Origin: Budorcas taxicolor
Taxonomy: Eukaryota > Chordata > Mammalia > Artiodactyla > Bovidae
Direction of reading: 5' to 3'
NCBI RefSeq assembly: GCF_023091745.1
Contig: NC_068911.1
Coordinates: 161,682,004-161,746,003 of the forward strand
DNA: 64,000 nucleotides
Numbering within the stretch: position 1 is the stretch's first letter; the number at the start of each line of letters is the position of its first letter. Positions 21,590 through 33,783 of this stretch are shown here, in pieces. The position numbers and the translations under genes are program-made. A model generated the notes under the pieces. That model did no database searches, was not told the DNA's origin, and saw nothing but the letters and a program-made list of their open reading frames with translations.

Positions 21590-22058
21590 ATGAGACACTA
21601 AAAAGGGACTTGAATCATGTCTGCATTCAAGATATCCACATGGTTGTGCAAAAGGTACAAAAAAGAAGAATAAATGTCTGCTATGTACAGAGCAAAGTCA
21701 TAAAGACAACAATCACAGGGAAGTAGGTCACCATTCACTGCACTTTTTTCTTATTCTTCATTCACCTGTCACTCAAACTAGCAGCCCAACACTCATTAAA
21801 AATCAACTCAGCTCCTAAATTTTTCTTTTGCCAAGATATAACTTAAGGATGCTACTCTCATACATGTTCCTGTCCTTCCTGGTATCTTCCTTGTCTTCCA
21901 CCACTGGTACCTCTTTGAGTGTAAATCAGAATTATTTCCCCCAAGGTGGTAACTGCCTCACCTTGCTGTTACTTCTCCCTACTGAGTTGTCTCTTGCCTT
22001 CCTTTCCCTGCTTCATTTTCAAAAAAATTTTCAAGATACACTGGTTGCCCCTGCAGTA
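21590..22058. other. pyrimidine-rich unique sequence, no gene assigned
   Basis: The 96-codon frame at 21828-22118 begins with a hydrophobic Leu/Ser-rich stretch resembling a signal peptide, but the base composition is CT-rich, and it runs into a MER5-like repeat, so I do not call it a gene. Confidence 0.4.
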
Positions 22059-22059
22059 G

Positions 22060-22225
22060 TATTTCTGAAAAAGTGGTCAGCAGACCACCTAAAATTCAGA
22101 ATCAGGAGGAATGCTTAGCTTAAAATGCAGGTCTATTAACCCATGCCAGACTTGTTGAATCAGAGTTTCCTTGGGTAAGGCCCAGGAACCTATATTTTTA
22201 ACAAGCTTCCTGGAGTTCTTAAGTA
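22060..22225 (+). repeat. MER5-type (hAT-Charlie) DNA transposon remnant
   Basis: AGTGGTCAGCAGACCACC, ATTCAGAATCAGGAGGAATGC, TTGTTGAATCAGAGTTTCC, GGCCCAGGAACCTATATTTTTAACAAGCTTCC match the MER5A layout, a short non-autonomous hAT element. Confidence 0.6.
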
Positions 22226-22652
22226 AATTTTCAGTACCACTGTTCTCTTTCCTCAACACCCAGTCTCTCCTTAATCCTCCCAGGAATGGCTTCTATGCCT
22301 GAAAATCCTTTGGCTCTTTTCTTCAGTCCTCAGAAACTTCCCCATGGCCAAGCCCTTAGCCTTTTTTTCCCATTAACTCTCCTGGACTGCTCTGCTGAGC
22401 CTCATGTAACTAACTCTCTCTTGTTCTTACTTTTACAGAAGGCACCATCCTTGTTTTACTTCTCTTGTTCTGCCTTTGTTTCCTACTAGTCCTCCCACTC
22501 TGGGTGGTTTCAGTGGCTGAATTTTGCTTTTTCTTCATCTCTTTCCCATTCTTATTTGTCACTGAAACATTCTTTCTTAAATAATCCGTCCCCTCATGAC
22601 TTCGAAGATTTTCATGTTGTCAACTCACAAAGGTACATCTCTAATACATGCA
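22226..22652. other. unique sequence, no gene seen
   Basis: CT-rich. The 67-codon frame at 22286-22489 has no family feature. Confidence 0.45.
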
Positions 22653-23664
22653 TCAGTTCAGTTCAGTTCAGTCACTCAGTCGTGTCTGACTCTTTGCAAC
22701 CCCATGAATGGCAGCATGCCAGGCCTCCCTGCCCATCACCAACTCCCGGAGTTCACTCAGACTCACATCCATCAAGTCAGTGATGCCATCCAGCCATCTC
22801 ATCCTCTGCGATCCCCTTCTCCTCCTGCCCCCAACCCCTCCCAGCATCAGAGCCTTTTCCAATGAGTCAACTCTTTGCATGAGGTGGCCAAAGTATTGGA
22901 GTTTCAGCTTCAGCATCAGTCCCTCCAAAGAAATGCCAGGGCTGATCTCCTTCAGAATGGACTGGTTGGATCTCCTTGCAGTCCAAGGGACTCTCGAGTC
23001 TTCTCCAACACCACAGTTCAAATGCATCAATTCTTCGGCATTCAGCTTTCTTCACAGTCCAACTCTCACATCCATACATGACCACTGGAAAAACCATAGC
23101 CTTGACTAGACAAACCTTTGTTGGTAAAGTAATGTCTCTGCTTTTGAATATGCTATCTAGGTTGGTCATAACTTTCCTTCCAAGGAGTAAGCGTCTTTTA
23201 ATTTCATGGCTGCAATCACCATCTGCAGTGATTTTGGAGCCCCAAAATATAAAGTCTGACACTGTTTCCACTGTTTCCCCATCTATTTCCCATGAAGTGA
23301 TGGGACCAGATGCCATGATCTTCATTTTCTGAATGTTGAGCTTTAAGCCAACCTTTCCACTCTCCTCTTTCACTTTCATCAAGAGGCTTTCTAGCTCCTC
23401 TTCACTTTCTGCCATAAGGGTGGTGTCATCTGCATATATGAGGTTATTGATATTTCTCCCGGCAATCTTGATCCCAGCTTGTGTTTCTTCCAGTCCAGCG
23501 TTTCTGCATAGAAGTTAAATAAGTGGGGTGACAATATACAGCCTTGACGTACTCCTTTTCCTATTTGGAACCAGTCTGTTGTTCCATGTCCAGTTCTAAC
23601 TGCTGCTTCCTGACATGCATATAGATTTCTCAAGATGCAGGTTAGGTGGTCTGGTATTCCCATC
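22653..23664 (-). mobile_element. BovB LINE, minus strand, 5'-truncated
   Basis: Reads from the tail (TCAGTTCAGTTCAGTTCAG) at 22653 leftmost to the reverse transcriptase region at 23664. On the minus strand the frame 23663-23391 carries GHGTTDWFQIGKGVRQGC and 23415-22867 carries MAESEEELESLLMKVK, so the frame breaks just at the catalytic YADD (read as 'YMQMTPP' in the other frame). A short deletion removes part of 'AEYIMRNAG'. No confident target duplication. The plus-strand frames are antisense shadows. Confidence 0.94.
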
Positions 23665-25224
23665 TAATTGTACATAAGTGCAAACTCTACTCTAGAGGCA
23701 AAATAAAGATCCAGTCAAATAGTCTCCAATCCTGTAGCATAATAGGAAAGGGATTAATACCAAACCCAACTTTTCTGAAGGAAATAAAAGAAAATCCTTC
23801 TTACTGGCTGGTTCCTATTAAATGTATTGGTATCAGGTCATAAGGAATTTTCACTCTTGTTCCCCAACTTTTTCGCAAAGAACAAAGTATCACTTTGCAG
23901 AGGATAATGAGGAAAACTAGAGAAAATGCTGAGGTAAGTATAGTTTGAATAAAAATGCTTTTATAATATTGATTAAAGAAAAGAAGCAATGTTAAGTTTC
24001 CCAGGTAGAACTGTTTGCAATATCAAGTACCTGTGGGAACACTAGTTTAAACTACAGAGGGAGAAACTAAATTGAAAATAACTGAGAACAGTTTATTCAA
24101 AAGATCTCCTTCTGTTTTTATAGTTAAGTTACTATAAAACAGAAACCAAAGCACATTTGTAAATCAAAGCCCTAGCTGAGCCTGAGATTAAGTGAGGGGG
24201 AACAGGACTGGCCCTGAGATTGCTTTAGCTCCAGAAAAGCCTCATTGGGACATTTCTCATTTGCCGTGATTGTCATACGGCTTGTTTTATTCAAAATATT
24301 TATTCATTGCTTTTATTTTTCCCTATATAACAAGATTTCTCAAGGATCTGAGAGTGTTTTTCTTTTCAATTAAAAAAGAAAAGTCTATTAAGTTATTTTC
24401 CAACTTACCAAGAATATATCCTCCGAGGAACAAAAGATGAGGAAGTGCTAAAAAGTTTCATGAAACCACTTCCTTTGAATCTTTTTCCTTTTGTTTCTAT
24501 ACTACCCAGTGTCGTATTTCCTCTAGTTCCGTTTGACTTTTATAATTTGTTCTCACTCAAGCACTGGTACTTACTGAGTGCCTAAGGCACTCAAGTCATG
24601 GGAAAGAAGGTTGAGTGTTAAATGTTTCCTATCCTTCCCTTAGGTTCAAGAACTGGATTTTTAGCACCTCAAGTTGTTCCATTTGAGGAGATAAAACAGT
24701 GGCGTGTAAAGAAATAAGATTAGACAAATCTTTCTCTGTGTTCTTTTAAGAATCAATAAATCCAGAAGTTGAAAGAATAGAGCCTTGGACCAAGTGATTG
24801 AATCTATCAAGTATTTATGGTTCCCCAAATGTAGTCGGGGCAGGGGGAAGATTTTGAAGCAGAAATTGCATCAGATATTTAAGAATGGGCAGTGAGGTTG
24901 AAGCCATAAGGAAGCAAAGAGGAAGGTGACAGGTAAGGAGCCATCAGCATAGGTCCCAGTGGCAGGCTTGCCTAGGATTCTACTGCTAGAGGGAGTGGAG
25001 TGTGGGGGCTGAGATCCAGGTGGCTGTGCAGACCCCCAAACAGGGAAAGGCAAGGCAGGGTCAGCCCTCTCCTGTCTCCACCACCTCCAGCCCGTTCTGC
25101 GGGGGCTCCAAGGAGCACAGGTGCCTCCAGCAGGCTGTCTGGCCAGGAGTAAGACTCTGGCACATTCTCATCTTCTCCTGGCTCATGTGAAAGAATAAAG
25201 AAAGTGAAATACTAATCTCATCAT
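23665..25224. other. unique sequence, no gene seen
   Basis: Repeat-poor 1.5 kb. The mirrored frames at 24871-25190 lie in a GC-richer patch (about 24940-25150), but without domain or splice evidence I do not call an exon. Confidence 0.45.
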
Positions 25225-25745
25225 GTTACTTCCTGAAAAACCCTTTCATCGGTGCTCACTGTCTACCTGGCAAAGTTCAAAGCATTTGAGGCTTTTTCTG
25301 ACCCATCCTCCACTTACCCTTACAGTCTTTTCATCCGTGGCTCTCACAAATTAGCCACATTACATGGATGGTACCACACCCTAATACACACACCCTTACG
25401 CTTTCACTCCTCCTGTGCTCTCCTCCCCAAATGGCTCCCCCATCCCCAGTCCTAGCTCAGAGGTTCATGCTGTGATGCCCTCTCATCCTAGACAGGTTCA
25501 AATATCACCTCCTCCAACTCCTTATCCAGCCTCCTCATCAAGCAGAATAAAGTTCTTCGACTTCTGTGCTCATACATCACGCATACCTCGATTAGAACTC
25601 TTGTCATAGAATTGTGGAATCTGTGTCTTTCTCCAGGAACCCAGGATCTTCTCAAGGTCAGATGTCACCTCTATTCATCTTGCATCTTTCTGTCATTAGC
25701 ACAGGCAGGAACATGGTGGGGACTCAATAGATAAAGTTTATGAAA
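25225..25745 (+). repeat. L2 LINE 3' region
   Basis: Blocks: TGTTACTTCCTGAAAAACCC, GGCAAAGTTCAAAGCATTTG, a CACGC-rich middle, AGGTTCAAATATCACCTCCTCC, then GTGGGGACTCAATAGATAAAG at the 3' end, which parallels 'gtaggtgctcaataaatg' of L2. Old. Confidence 0.65.
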
Positions 25746-25751
25746 TAAACT

Positions 25752-25978
25752 ATGGATCAGTGGTAGGTCAGTGATAAAGAATTCCTCAACAATGCAGATG
25801 TGGGTTTGATCCCTGGGTCTGGTCTCTGGGTCAGGAAGATCCCCTGGATAAGGAAATGGCAACCTACTCCAGTATTCTTGCCTGGGAAATCCCATGGATA
25901 CAGGGGCCTGGCAGGTTACAGTCCATAGGGGTGCAAAAGAGTTGGACACGACTTAGCAACTAAACAACAGCAACAGCA
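25752..25978 (+). mobile_element. Bov-tA SINE with tRNA-like head
   Basis: Head AGTGGTAGGTCAGTGATAAAG with an internal partial repetition (CCTGGGTCTGGTCTCTGGGTC), full body and tail ACTTAGCAACTAAACAACAG. Confidence 0.9.
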
Positions 25979-25984
25979 TATTCA

Positions 25985-26600
25985 AATCAGTTCAGCCAAT
26001 GTTTACTGAGTACTTACCAAAAGGCAGACCTATGCAAACCCTGAAGTTATAAAGGGGGGTAAGATATGGTTACTGCTTCCCAGGTGTTGCTAGTAGTAAA
26101 GAACTCGCCTGACGATGCAGGAGACCTGAGACAGGTAAGATCCCTGGATTGGGAAGATCCCCTGGAGGAGGGCATGGCAACCCACTCCAGTTTTCATGCC
26201 TGAAGTATCCCATGAACAGAGGAGCCTGGTAGGCTACAGTCCACAGAGTCTCAAAAGAGTCGGACACGACTGAAGCAACTTAGCGCACATGCACATGGTT
26301 ATTATGTTTAAGAAGCTTTGAGTCTTGCAGGAAAGAAAAAGCATGTAAAACATAACTACAATGCAACTTAAGATATATGGCACTAAGGTATATATTAAGA
26401 TTCAGACGTAGTACGTGGGAGAAAATATTAAGATAGAACTCAAGTAGGGCAAAGGCTTTAATTTAGAAAACAGAGAAAAATAAATTTGTCCAGGAGGTAC
26501 TGAGCTGGTTTAGCAGCCAGCAGAGAGCCACTGCAGAGCTTGGGAGAGGAATGGCATGCTGATGCAAATGATATTTTAAGAAGAACCATTTGAGGCAGCA
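25985..26600 (+). repeat. old interspersed repeat, family not assigned
   Basis: TTCAGCCAATGTTTACTGAGTACTTACC at the left, GGTACTGAGCTGGTTTAGCAGCC and GGCAGCAGGAAGAAATC further on, the theme of the repeat at 3679-4565. Interrupted by Bov-tA at 26075-26294. Confidence 0.4.
26075..26294 (+). mobile_element. Bov-tA SINE with tRNA-like head
   Basis: GCTTCCCAGGTGTTGCTAGT head, full body, tail GCAACTTAGCGCACATGCAC. Target duplication ATGGTTA at 26066-26072 and 26295-26301. Confidence 0.93.
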
Positions 26601-27372
26601 GGAAGAAATCACTGCAGCAAAGAGAAGGTGCAATGTGAGATCCCCTAAGCCTCCTTGTCCTGAATTACAAAATAAGACTTTCCACTTTATAAATCCACCT
26701 TAGTTTCTGCCGGGAAAGGTGTTCATTTCAGCAAGGGAAGGCAAGAAGTTCACGCTTCTCTCAGTTAAACACTGGGCAAACAAGAGGTGTGATGTATGGA
26801 GAAGATGGTGTATTTTACTGGGCATGACATTTACTACATGGCATTTACTGGGCCATGTAGTTAAAAGCACAAAAACTTGCCAAATAGCTCAGGAAAAATA
26901 GCATAGAATTCTCAAAGCCAGGAGAGTTCGGTGGGAGGAAACTGCATCAAGAAGCACTTTGTCTGGTACTTCCAGCTGGTTTTTCAAAGAAACTGTTTCA
27001 TCTCAACCAGTACTCAAATCAATTGAGGAAAACACAAAATTATAAGCTCAACCTCACAGAAAATGCACATAAAACCTCAGGATTCTTTCTTACGCCTCAA
27101 AACTGTTCTTCCAAGTCTAGAGCTGCCAGAGTCAGGACGCATGAGTTCCTGAAATGTTGCCATGACATAATTAACTGCTTATGTCTATAAGAGATTCGGA
27201 GCATCTTTTAGACTCTGGAGGCAAAGAGGATGAGGCTGAGATGCGGACTGTGATGCCGAAAAGGATGAACGATATTGTGAAGAGGAATGCACACCCCTGC
27301 CAGTGAGTTAAAAAGAAAAACACACCCTTCTTCGCAGTGAATCTGGTATTTATTCCCCTTCACCTACTGTGG
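26601..27372. other. unique sequence, no gene seen
   Basis: No repeat or exon recognised. The 60-codon frame at 26719-26901 has no family features. Confidence 0.5.
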
Positions 27373-27962
27373 TTAAGCAGGATTCTAAGATGAATCCTCT
27401 GACTTTACTCCCTGGTGCTACTCCAGTGATTATGTTACATTACAGGGTAAATGGGATTTTGCCAATGTCATTAATGTGATATATCAGTTGACCTTAAGAA
27501 AGGGAAATTAACCAGGTGGGTCTAATCATGTGAGTCCTTTTACACAGGATTTTCTTCCACTGTGACAGGGGGGACATCAGAGAGATTTGAAGCATGAAGA
27601 GCATCCCAATCCTGCTGCTGGTTTGAAGATGGAACGGGGTTTAAAGAGAAGGAATGTAGGCAACTTCCAGGAGCAGACAGTGACCCCTGGCTGACAGCCA
27701 GAGATGCAACAAGGAGCTCAGTCCTACAAACACAAGGAATTGAATTTTAACTGAATAACCTTGAAGTGGGTTAGCTGTCAAGACTTCCAGATGAGAGGGC
27801 AGCTCAGCTGATATCTTGATTTTAAGTTTATAGACCCTAAGCAGAGAGCCCAGCCAAGCTCGCCAGAATTTCAAATCGACAGTCTGTGAGATAATAAATG
27901 GGTATTGTTTTAAGCCACAAAGTCTGTGCTTATTTGCTGGAGCAGTTACAGAAAACTAATAG
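27373..27962 (+). mobile_element. MLT1-like (ERVL-MaLR) LTR remnant
   Basis: Blocks in order: TCAGTTGACCTTAAGAAAGGG, GGTGGGTCTAATCATGTGAG, GAGAGATTTGAAGCATGAAG, TGGCTGACAGCCAG, CTCAGTCCTACAAACACAAGG, GAGATAATAAATGGGTATTG, TTTTAAGCCACAAAGTCTGTG, GTTACAGAAAACTAATAG. This is the layout of an old mammalian LTR ending in 'aaaactaata'. AATAAA lies at about 27892. Family placement among the MLT1 relatives is my judgement. Confidence 0.55.
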
Positions 27963-30900
27963 GCCTTCTAATAATTACTATTCAATTAATACATACATTA
28001 ATATAAGTTCCTGAATCTGAATAGAGACTTCATCCTAATTTCATAAAGCAATGGCACAGGAAGTAAAAAATCAGAAGAGCATTGATGATGGCAAATTTGG
28101 AAACAGTACCAATGAGGAAATGTGGCCCCCACAGGTACAATTTCTACTCTGCTGCTCAGAGAACCCATTCCTTCTGTAATCCAATTTGACATCTTATTTT
28201 CTGGTAACATAGGCCCCATCTAGTCAATCATTCATTCTTTCAATATGCATTTGACACAATGATGGAGTGACCAACATACCCAGACCAAGAATGCTTGGTC
28301 ATAGTAGGTAACTCTGCTATGCTGCAATACATCATTGCCTATGCTACATAAAGGAAAATGAGATCCAGTACTACCAGCAAAAAAAACGTTAAATCAGGTA
28401 ATGAAAGGGAGTCCTAGAGCATCTGCCTGAAAGCTGAATCAATTTGTTCACAGAAACACTAGTATGAAGGTGAAGAACTTGAGGCAATTAAAATTAACCT
28501 GAAAACAAAAAGGTTTACCATTTAAAATAGGTGTAAAACATGATACTAGCAAAAAAAATTGATTGATTCAGAACCATCTCTCTGGTTAAGCAATCAAAAT
28601 ATGCAGGTGTCGTTTCTTCTTTTTTCATCCCTTGGGGATTGTCAGAAATAATTCTACTACAAAAAGATCTCCTGGTCCAATGAAAGTGAAATAGACCCGG
28701 GGAAGCTATTGGGACCTAAAGTTTTATCTCTTCAGAGCTAACATGTTTATTTCAAGTACAATAACTGTTTAAAAACCGAAGCAAGCAGTCAGAGGCAATT
28801 CCGATTGCAACACTCTAGGTCATATGCATTAGCTCAAAAAAAAGCCAGCACCACATGGGACCTGCCATGGGGGCAGCCCTCATGGCAGAAAGATGTGAGT
28901 GAAAGGCTGGCTGAATACTGAAGAAGTAGCCAAGGAATTCGAGATAGCCAGATTTTACATTCCTTGTGTTCCCTTAGCCAGACAATGAAGTTCAATACCC
29001 TACTACATGCTGTCTGTAGAACAGGAAACATTTACTTCAGTGAATGATTATAAACAGAAGGCTCTTAAAACAGCTCACAGCCCATTGGATCCTTTAAATA
29101 TTTACATTCTGCTGGCTGACACAGACCCAGTGTTTATTACTGTGGTTGCTTCAAGCAAGCTCTAAACAATATCTACACACAATGAGGGTATCTGGCTTCT
29201 CAGGTCATGCCATTGGCTATGTGGGGGGCACAAGGTCAGAACTGAAAGCCAAAGAATGCTCACCTTCTTGCAATCGGCCCCTCTGGTGTTATTTTCTTAT
29301 TGTTGTTATGTATTCAGTGCCCACATGGCCGTCATTGCATATAAAGTGGAAATATTCTCTTGGCACACGTCTATGGGATATTTCACTGTTCATCATGACA
29401 GTAAGTGGTAAAAAACAAAACCTTTTCTTTCTAACTGGTTATGGTGTTGACAGTGCTTCGTTTTGCCTCCAGGTTAACCCAAAATGATTGAGCTGGCGAT
29501 AATGATTTGACTCAGCTGGTAGGTTTATAACCATATGAATTGGTACTGTCTCATCTAGCCTGCCATGATAAATGATTTATTTTTCTTGCTTCAAACATAA
29601 TTATGTTCTTGATTAATAACAAATGTGAAGACACAGACTCTGAAGCAAGGCTAAGGCGATCTATTCTTAACCCCTATATTTGTTTTATAATCATTAAAAA
29701 AAAAAAAAGGTTCACCAAACTCAGAGCAGAGATGGCAAATGTCTCAAGAACAAAGAGCAGGAACAGGGCTTTGTGGCAAACTCTAATATAGCATCACACA
29801 TTAGACGAAATACCGGGCATTAACTCTCAAGTCACTTGAGAAAAGCAGTTTTTTCTCTAGTGCATTAAAGCTGCATAATTCACACCAGCGAGCAGTTCAT
29901 TTCTCTCCTAGGATATGGCCCAAGAAAAATATTGCTTTATTTTCCTTAGCAGTTCAAAGGAGATGCTTAGTGCCAGTAGGAAATCAAGTCACCTCTTTTT
30001 AAAAAGATGTTTTCTTCTTCTATTTTGCTCTTTCCTTGTATTTTCTGGATTCTGAATCTCTCTTTAAAGAATTTAAGACAAAGCTCCTTAACTAGCAAAA
30101 TGAAATAATGTACCAAATATTCTCTGTGAATAAGCTCTCATTATTCATCTACTTTATTGTGATTATTTTCATGATACAGACAGCTTAGAATCACCACAAT
30201 AATTCTACTGCATCCACAGTTCTCTTACCCTCACACTATATATCCTAGTGGAAAACAAAGAATAAGCATTGTCTTTACGCAAATACCCCAGGATCTGAAT
30301 GTGATTTCCATAGTCCTTCAGGAAGATCATGAAAGATCTTGGGGATTGATCCTAGACTTCTCTGATTGCCACAAGGGCATAAGTCTTCAAAGTCAGGATA
30401 ACTATCTCACTGATCTTTGCATTCATGCCTGGTACTTTGAAGAGGTGTTTAATGAAGCTGTGTTAGACTGAATTGAACAGAGAGCTAGCTGACTGGCCAA
30501 CCAAATAGGCATTCAGGTTCTGGAACATTTAGAACCTTTAGGACGATATGATTAACTATTGTGGAAACATCAGCCAAATGATAGTCAGAAGATACCCACA
30601 AAGAAACATTGCTTTAAAAATGTATATTTGTGGTGTCTTCCTAACACATAGAACCAGTGACATAAACGGAAAAACAAATTTTGCCCATCAAGCAAGCTCT
30701 TTTGTCCTTCAGTTAGCCAATGAGATACAGTTTATCAGACCACAAAACTCAGTTAATTCCAGTTGATCCTATTATACCAAATCCTGTTAATCTTTATGAT
30801 ACTGTGAATTGGGCAAACTTGAAATTACTGGTTGCATGAGCAGGTCTTCAAAAGAGAACTGATTAAAACTTAGAAAAATCGATCTAGGGAGAATTTGACT

Positions 30901-31447
30901 TTTATTTTAAAAAATGATACATTTTTTCAGACCAACAATATTAAAAAATAAGAGCCAATATTTTATAGATTCTATAATCCACATACTTTTCTTGAACTGC
31001 TTAATTATAATCAAGTTCTGGATATGTTCAAAAATATAGTGAACAAGAAAAAACAATACATCTTTATTTTTAAAAGTTCATTCCCTTGGGATGATTTCTG
31101 ATTGCATTTTCTATAAGCTGAAGTTTCTACACTTTTAGAGGTTTTGTCAAAGTAAAGTGGAGAGAATTTAAATGACATAAACGCTAACCCAGCAAAAAGT
31201 TAGGTTTTATAAGAAACTTAACCGAGGCCTTACTGAGAGTGAGACAGAAGTCCAGGTAACAGCGAAAAAAGATACAAAAGCTAAAGGTGCCAATTAAAGG
31301 CTTCTGGTGAGACAGAAACAGTGATTTATGAACATAGTATTTGTAGAGTTTACTCTTTTAAACAGAAACAGCATCTTTCAGGGTAGCAGACCTCATATTT
31401 GCAGAGCGTACGTGTCCACATGACATTCTTTCCATCACACCATCGTT

Positions 31448-31480
31448 ACACACATACACGCACACACACAAACACACACC
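31448..31480. repeat. CA-rich microsatellite, imperfect
   Basis: ACACACATACACGCACACACACAAACACACACC: mostly CA units with T, G and A interruptions. Confidence 0.85.
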
Positions 31481-32136
31481 AAGAAGGCAGCCAATGACTA
31501 CCACGCAGTTTCCAACCACAAACCGCTGTCAGAATGTTTACTGCATTTTAGCTTTTCAAATAACTAGAAGCAATGTCAGATTAAGTGAAGAAGACAGTTG
31601 ACACATTTAAGGGTTCACAGTTTAGGGCACCACAGTACATTCAATGTTGATCAAATTTACTGCATAACTAACTGCTCATCAAATTACACTAGGTGTTCCC
31701 CCTGCACCATGGAAAAATCTAGTTATCACAGCAAAATTTGATTCCAAAAAGAAATCTATCATGATCGAGAGAATGCATGCATTTCTTCAAATCAGGTGCT
31801 GTGGAATCTAGCACAGCTTTTTAAGAGTCACTGTTAAGGATATGATGTTCAATAAAGGAAACCAGACCGGAAAGAGTACTTGGTGGGCAGTTCCATGTAA
31901 ATGTAGTTCAAAAGATGAACACCTCCATCTCTGCTGTTACAAATCAGGATATGCCCGCCTTCAGGAGGTAGTGACTAGAGGTGATAAAACAGCATGAAAC
32001 GGTGATGGTCATAATGGTCCATTTCTTGATCCCAGGGCTGGTTGCATAAGCGTGTTCACTTTGTAAAAATGCATCTGGCTGTCGGTTTCCCATTTCCATG
32101 CTTTTCAGTATGTACATCATGCATCAATAAATGTGG

Positions 32137-32170
32137 GTGTGCACATGCACACACACAGAGACACACACAA
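32137..32170. repeat. CA-rich microsatellite, imperfect
   Basis: CACATGCACACACACAGAGACACACACAAC; interrupted CA units. Confidence 0.8.
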
Positions 32171-32344
32171 CATCAGGATGTCCTCCTAGTTGAGCAAAGA
32201 CTAAAGAAAGTGAATATAAAGAAGTCTTGTCCTTTACACCCTGATTCTCCATTGGCTCATGATCTTCAAAAGTGACAACGAAGATACATTCAAAAGTTGA
32301 GTTTTCACTCCTTATTTACATTTTAAATCTGTCCTAAGAATAGT

Positions 32345-32475
32345 TGTGCAGCCACAGAAGGCAGAGTCGGGAAGGTGAGGAACATGGCCACGGTCTCATA
32401 GCTAAGGGAAGGATGGAGATTTGCATCTCAGGTAATCCTGACCTCAAGGCCAGCCATCTGCTTTGTAGCATTTTA
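32345..32475 (+). repeat. possible MIR remnant
   Basis: GCCACAGAAGGCAGAGTCGG, CATGGCCACGGTCTCATAGCTAAGGG, GGAGATTTGCATCTCAGG could be the MIR core ('ggtcacacagctagtaag... gatttgaacccagg'). Weak. Confidence 0.35.
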
Positions 32476-32855
32476 CTGGCCAGCCCACTGGAAGCGCAGG
32501 GTCAGGACAAGGCCTGCCACATTGGCAGAGAGATGCGGAATTCTCAGGCTGTTGGCATAGACTCGCTCTGTTCGGGAATCCCAGAGTAGAAGTTGCTATG
32601 GGGTCCTCTCCTTCCAGGAGGTCCATGAGAACATCCAGGAACAGGAACTGAACCCCAAGAGATGGAACCCAGTTCTTCTCACTAACAGCTCTTGACAACA
32701 GTTCTGGGAGTTCTAAACATCATCTACAGTAAGTTCCCACATACTAAAAAGTTCTGTTCATAGACCACATTCATAAGGCCAATTTGTTCCCAAGTCCAAC
32801 AAAGTTAGTCGAGGCACCCAACTCATACAATTGGCTATATGGTACTGTACTATAA

Positions 32856-33041
32856 AGTGGAAGTGAAGTCACTCAGTCATGTACAACCCGCCAGGCTCCT
32901 CCATCCATGGGATTTCCCAGGCAAGAATACCGGAGTGGATTGCCATTTCCTTCTCCAGGAGATCTTCCGGACCCAGGGATCGAACCCCAGTCTCCCACAT
33001 TGCAGGCAGACTCTTTACCATTTGAACTACTAGGTAATCCC
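32856..33041 (-). mobile_element. Bov-tA SINE, minus strand, nested in Tigger
   Basis: AGTGAAGTCACTCAGTCATG at the 3' end; GACCCAGGGATCGAACCCCAG and TTTACCATTTGAACTACTAG at the reversed head. A segment of the body is deleted after CATGTACAACCC. Confidence 0.9.
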
Positions 33042-33315
33042 AAGGGTGTGTTGTGAATATTGAGACACCTTTATCACTTAGGAAAGTCCAAAGGTTTTAG
33101 GAGCTCAGTGCCAGAAAATGGGGACAACTGGACTGTAACAGGTTTATAATACTTTCCACACAAATAATATATAAAAAATAACACATTTAAAATTTTTTAA
33201 AAAATGACACAAAAGTAAACATTTTTAACATACAGTAGAGTACCTTGAAAAGTGCAGGAGTACAGTACAACAGCTGGCACATAGAGGCTGGCATCGAGTG
33301 AACAGGCAAGGAGGG

Positions 33316-33783
33316 TTACTGACTGGCGGAGGGACAGGAGGTGGAAGACGGCAGAGCTGAAGGATCGTTGGCAATAGGAGATGGAGGGCAAGCTGCAATT
33401 TCACTCGCGCCTGACACTGATGACACAGGTTCCAGTTCTTTGCTGGATTCAACTCTGTCTACTCTCTTTAAAAAATGATCCAGTGATGTCTGGGTAGAGG
33501 CTCTTTTTTTCTCATCATGATGACACGGTAGCACCGGACTGCACTCTGAACGGCTGCAACAACCTTCATGTACTGTTCTATGTCCGAGTCCTGTGCTCAG
33601 ACACTAAGGCTGCCTCTTCAGACAAACAAAATCCCCTTGCCATGTCCTGCCTCGTGAATCTCTTCAGTTCTGCAGCTACTTCCTCTTGTCTCTCTTCGTC
33701 CTTCCTATGGCTTTTCAGATCCCGGTGCTTCTTGGCAGTGCCAGCTTCATCACTGCTGCTTTTACACTTCCTTCCAGACACCC
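33316..33783 (-). pseudogene. Tigger transposase remnant, N-terminus joined to C-terminus
   Basis: Reading the minus strand from 33783: VSGRKCKSSSDEAGTAKKHR resembles the first residues of a pogo/Tigger transposase with GTG where the start ATG is expected. It is followed directly by KSHRKDEERQEEVAAELKRF and RQDMARGFCL, which belong to the C-terminal part. After a frameshift near 33578 the C-terminus continues as EKKRASTQTSLDHFLKRVDR and ends SASQ-stop at 33316. The helix-turn-helix/CENP-B-like and DDE regions (roughly 400 residues in the family) are absent. The frame 33578-33880 starting at an upstream Met is not a real gene start. Confidence 0.78.

Larger units (their letters stand above)
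27963..32344. other. long repeat-poor stretch, no gene seen
   Basis: About 4.4 kb with no young SINE or LINE, in contrast with the rest of the window. Contains A-runs (29696-29708) and CA-rich microsatellites. Short frames such as 29146-29487 (113 codons) show no protein family feature. Confidence 0.5.

Noticed and set aside
21828..22118. 96-codon frame with a hydrophobic start resembling a signal peptide
   Set aside because: Pyrimidine-rich DNA naturally encodes Leu/Ser/Phe runs, and the frame runs into a MER5-type repeat.
22708..23109. 133-codon plus-strand frame in the 22.6-23.7 kb region, with others like it at 46459-47040 (193 codons) and 53693-54316 (minus, 207 codons)
   Set aside because: These are antisense shadows of BovB reverse transcriptase. 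BovB codon usage leaves the complementary strand open, and the same peptide themes (e.g. PKYWSFSFSI) recur at every BovB copy.
24871..25190. GC-richer patch with open frames on both strands
   Set aside because: Too short and CpG-poor for a promoter island, and no splice-site or domain support for an exon.
29146..29487. 113-codon frame in repeat-poor sequence
   Set aside because: No domain, no start context or splice pattern that stands out, and composition is not coding-like. It could be tested by conservation of frame in sheep and pig.
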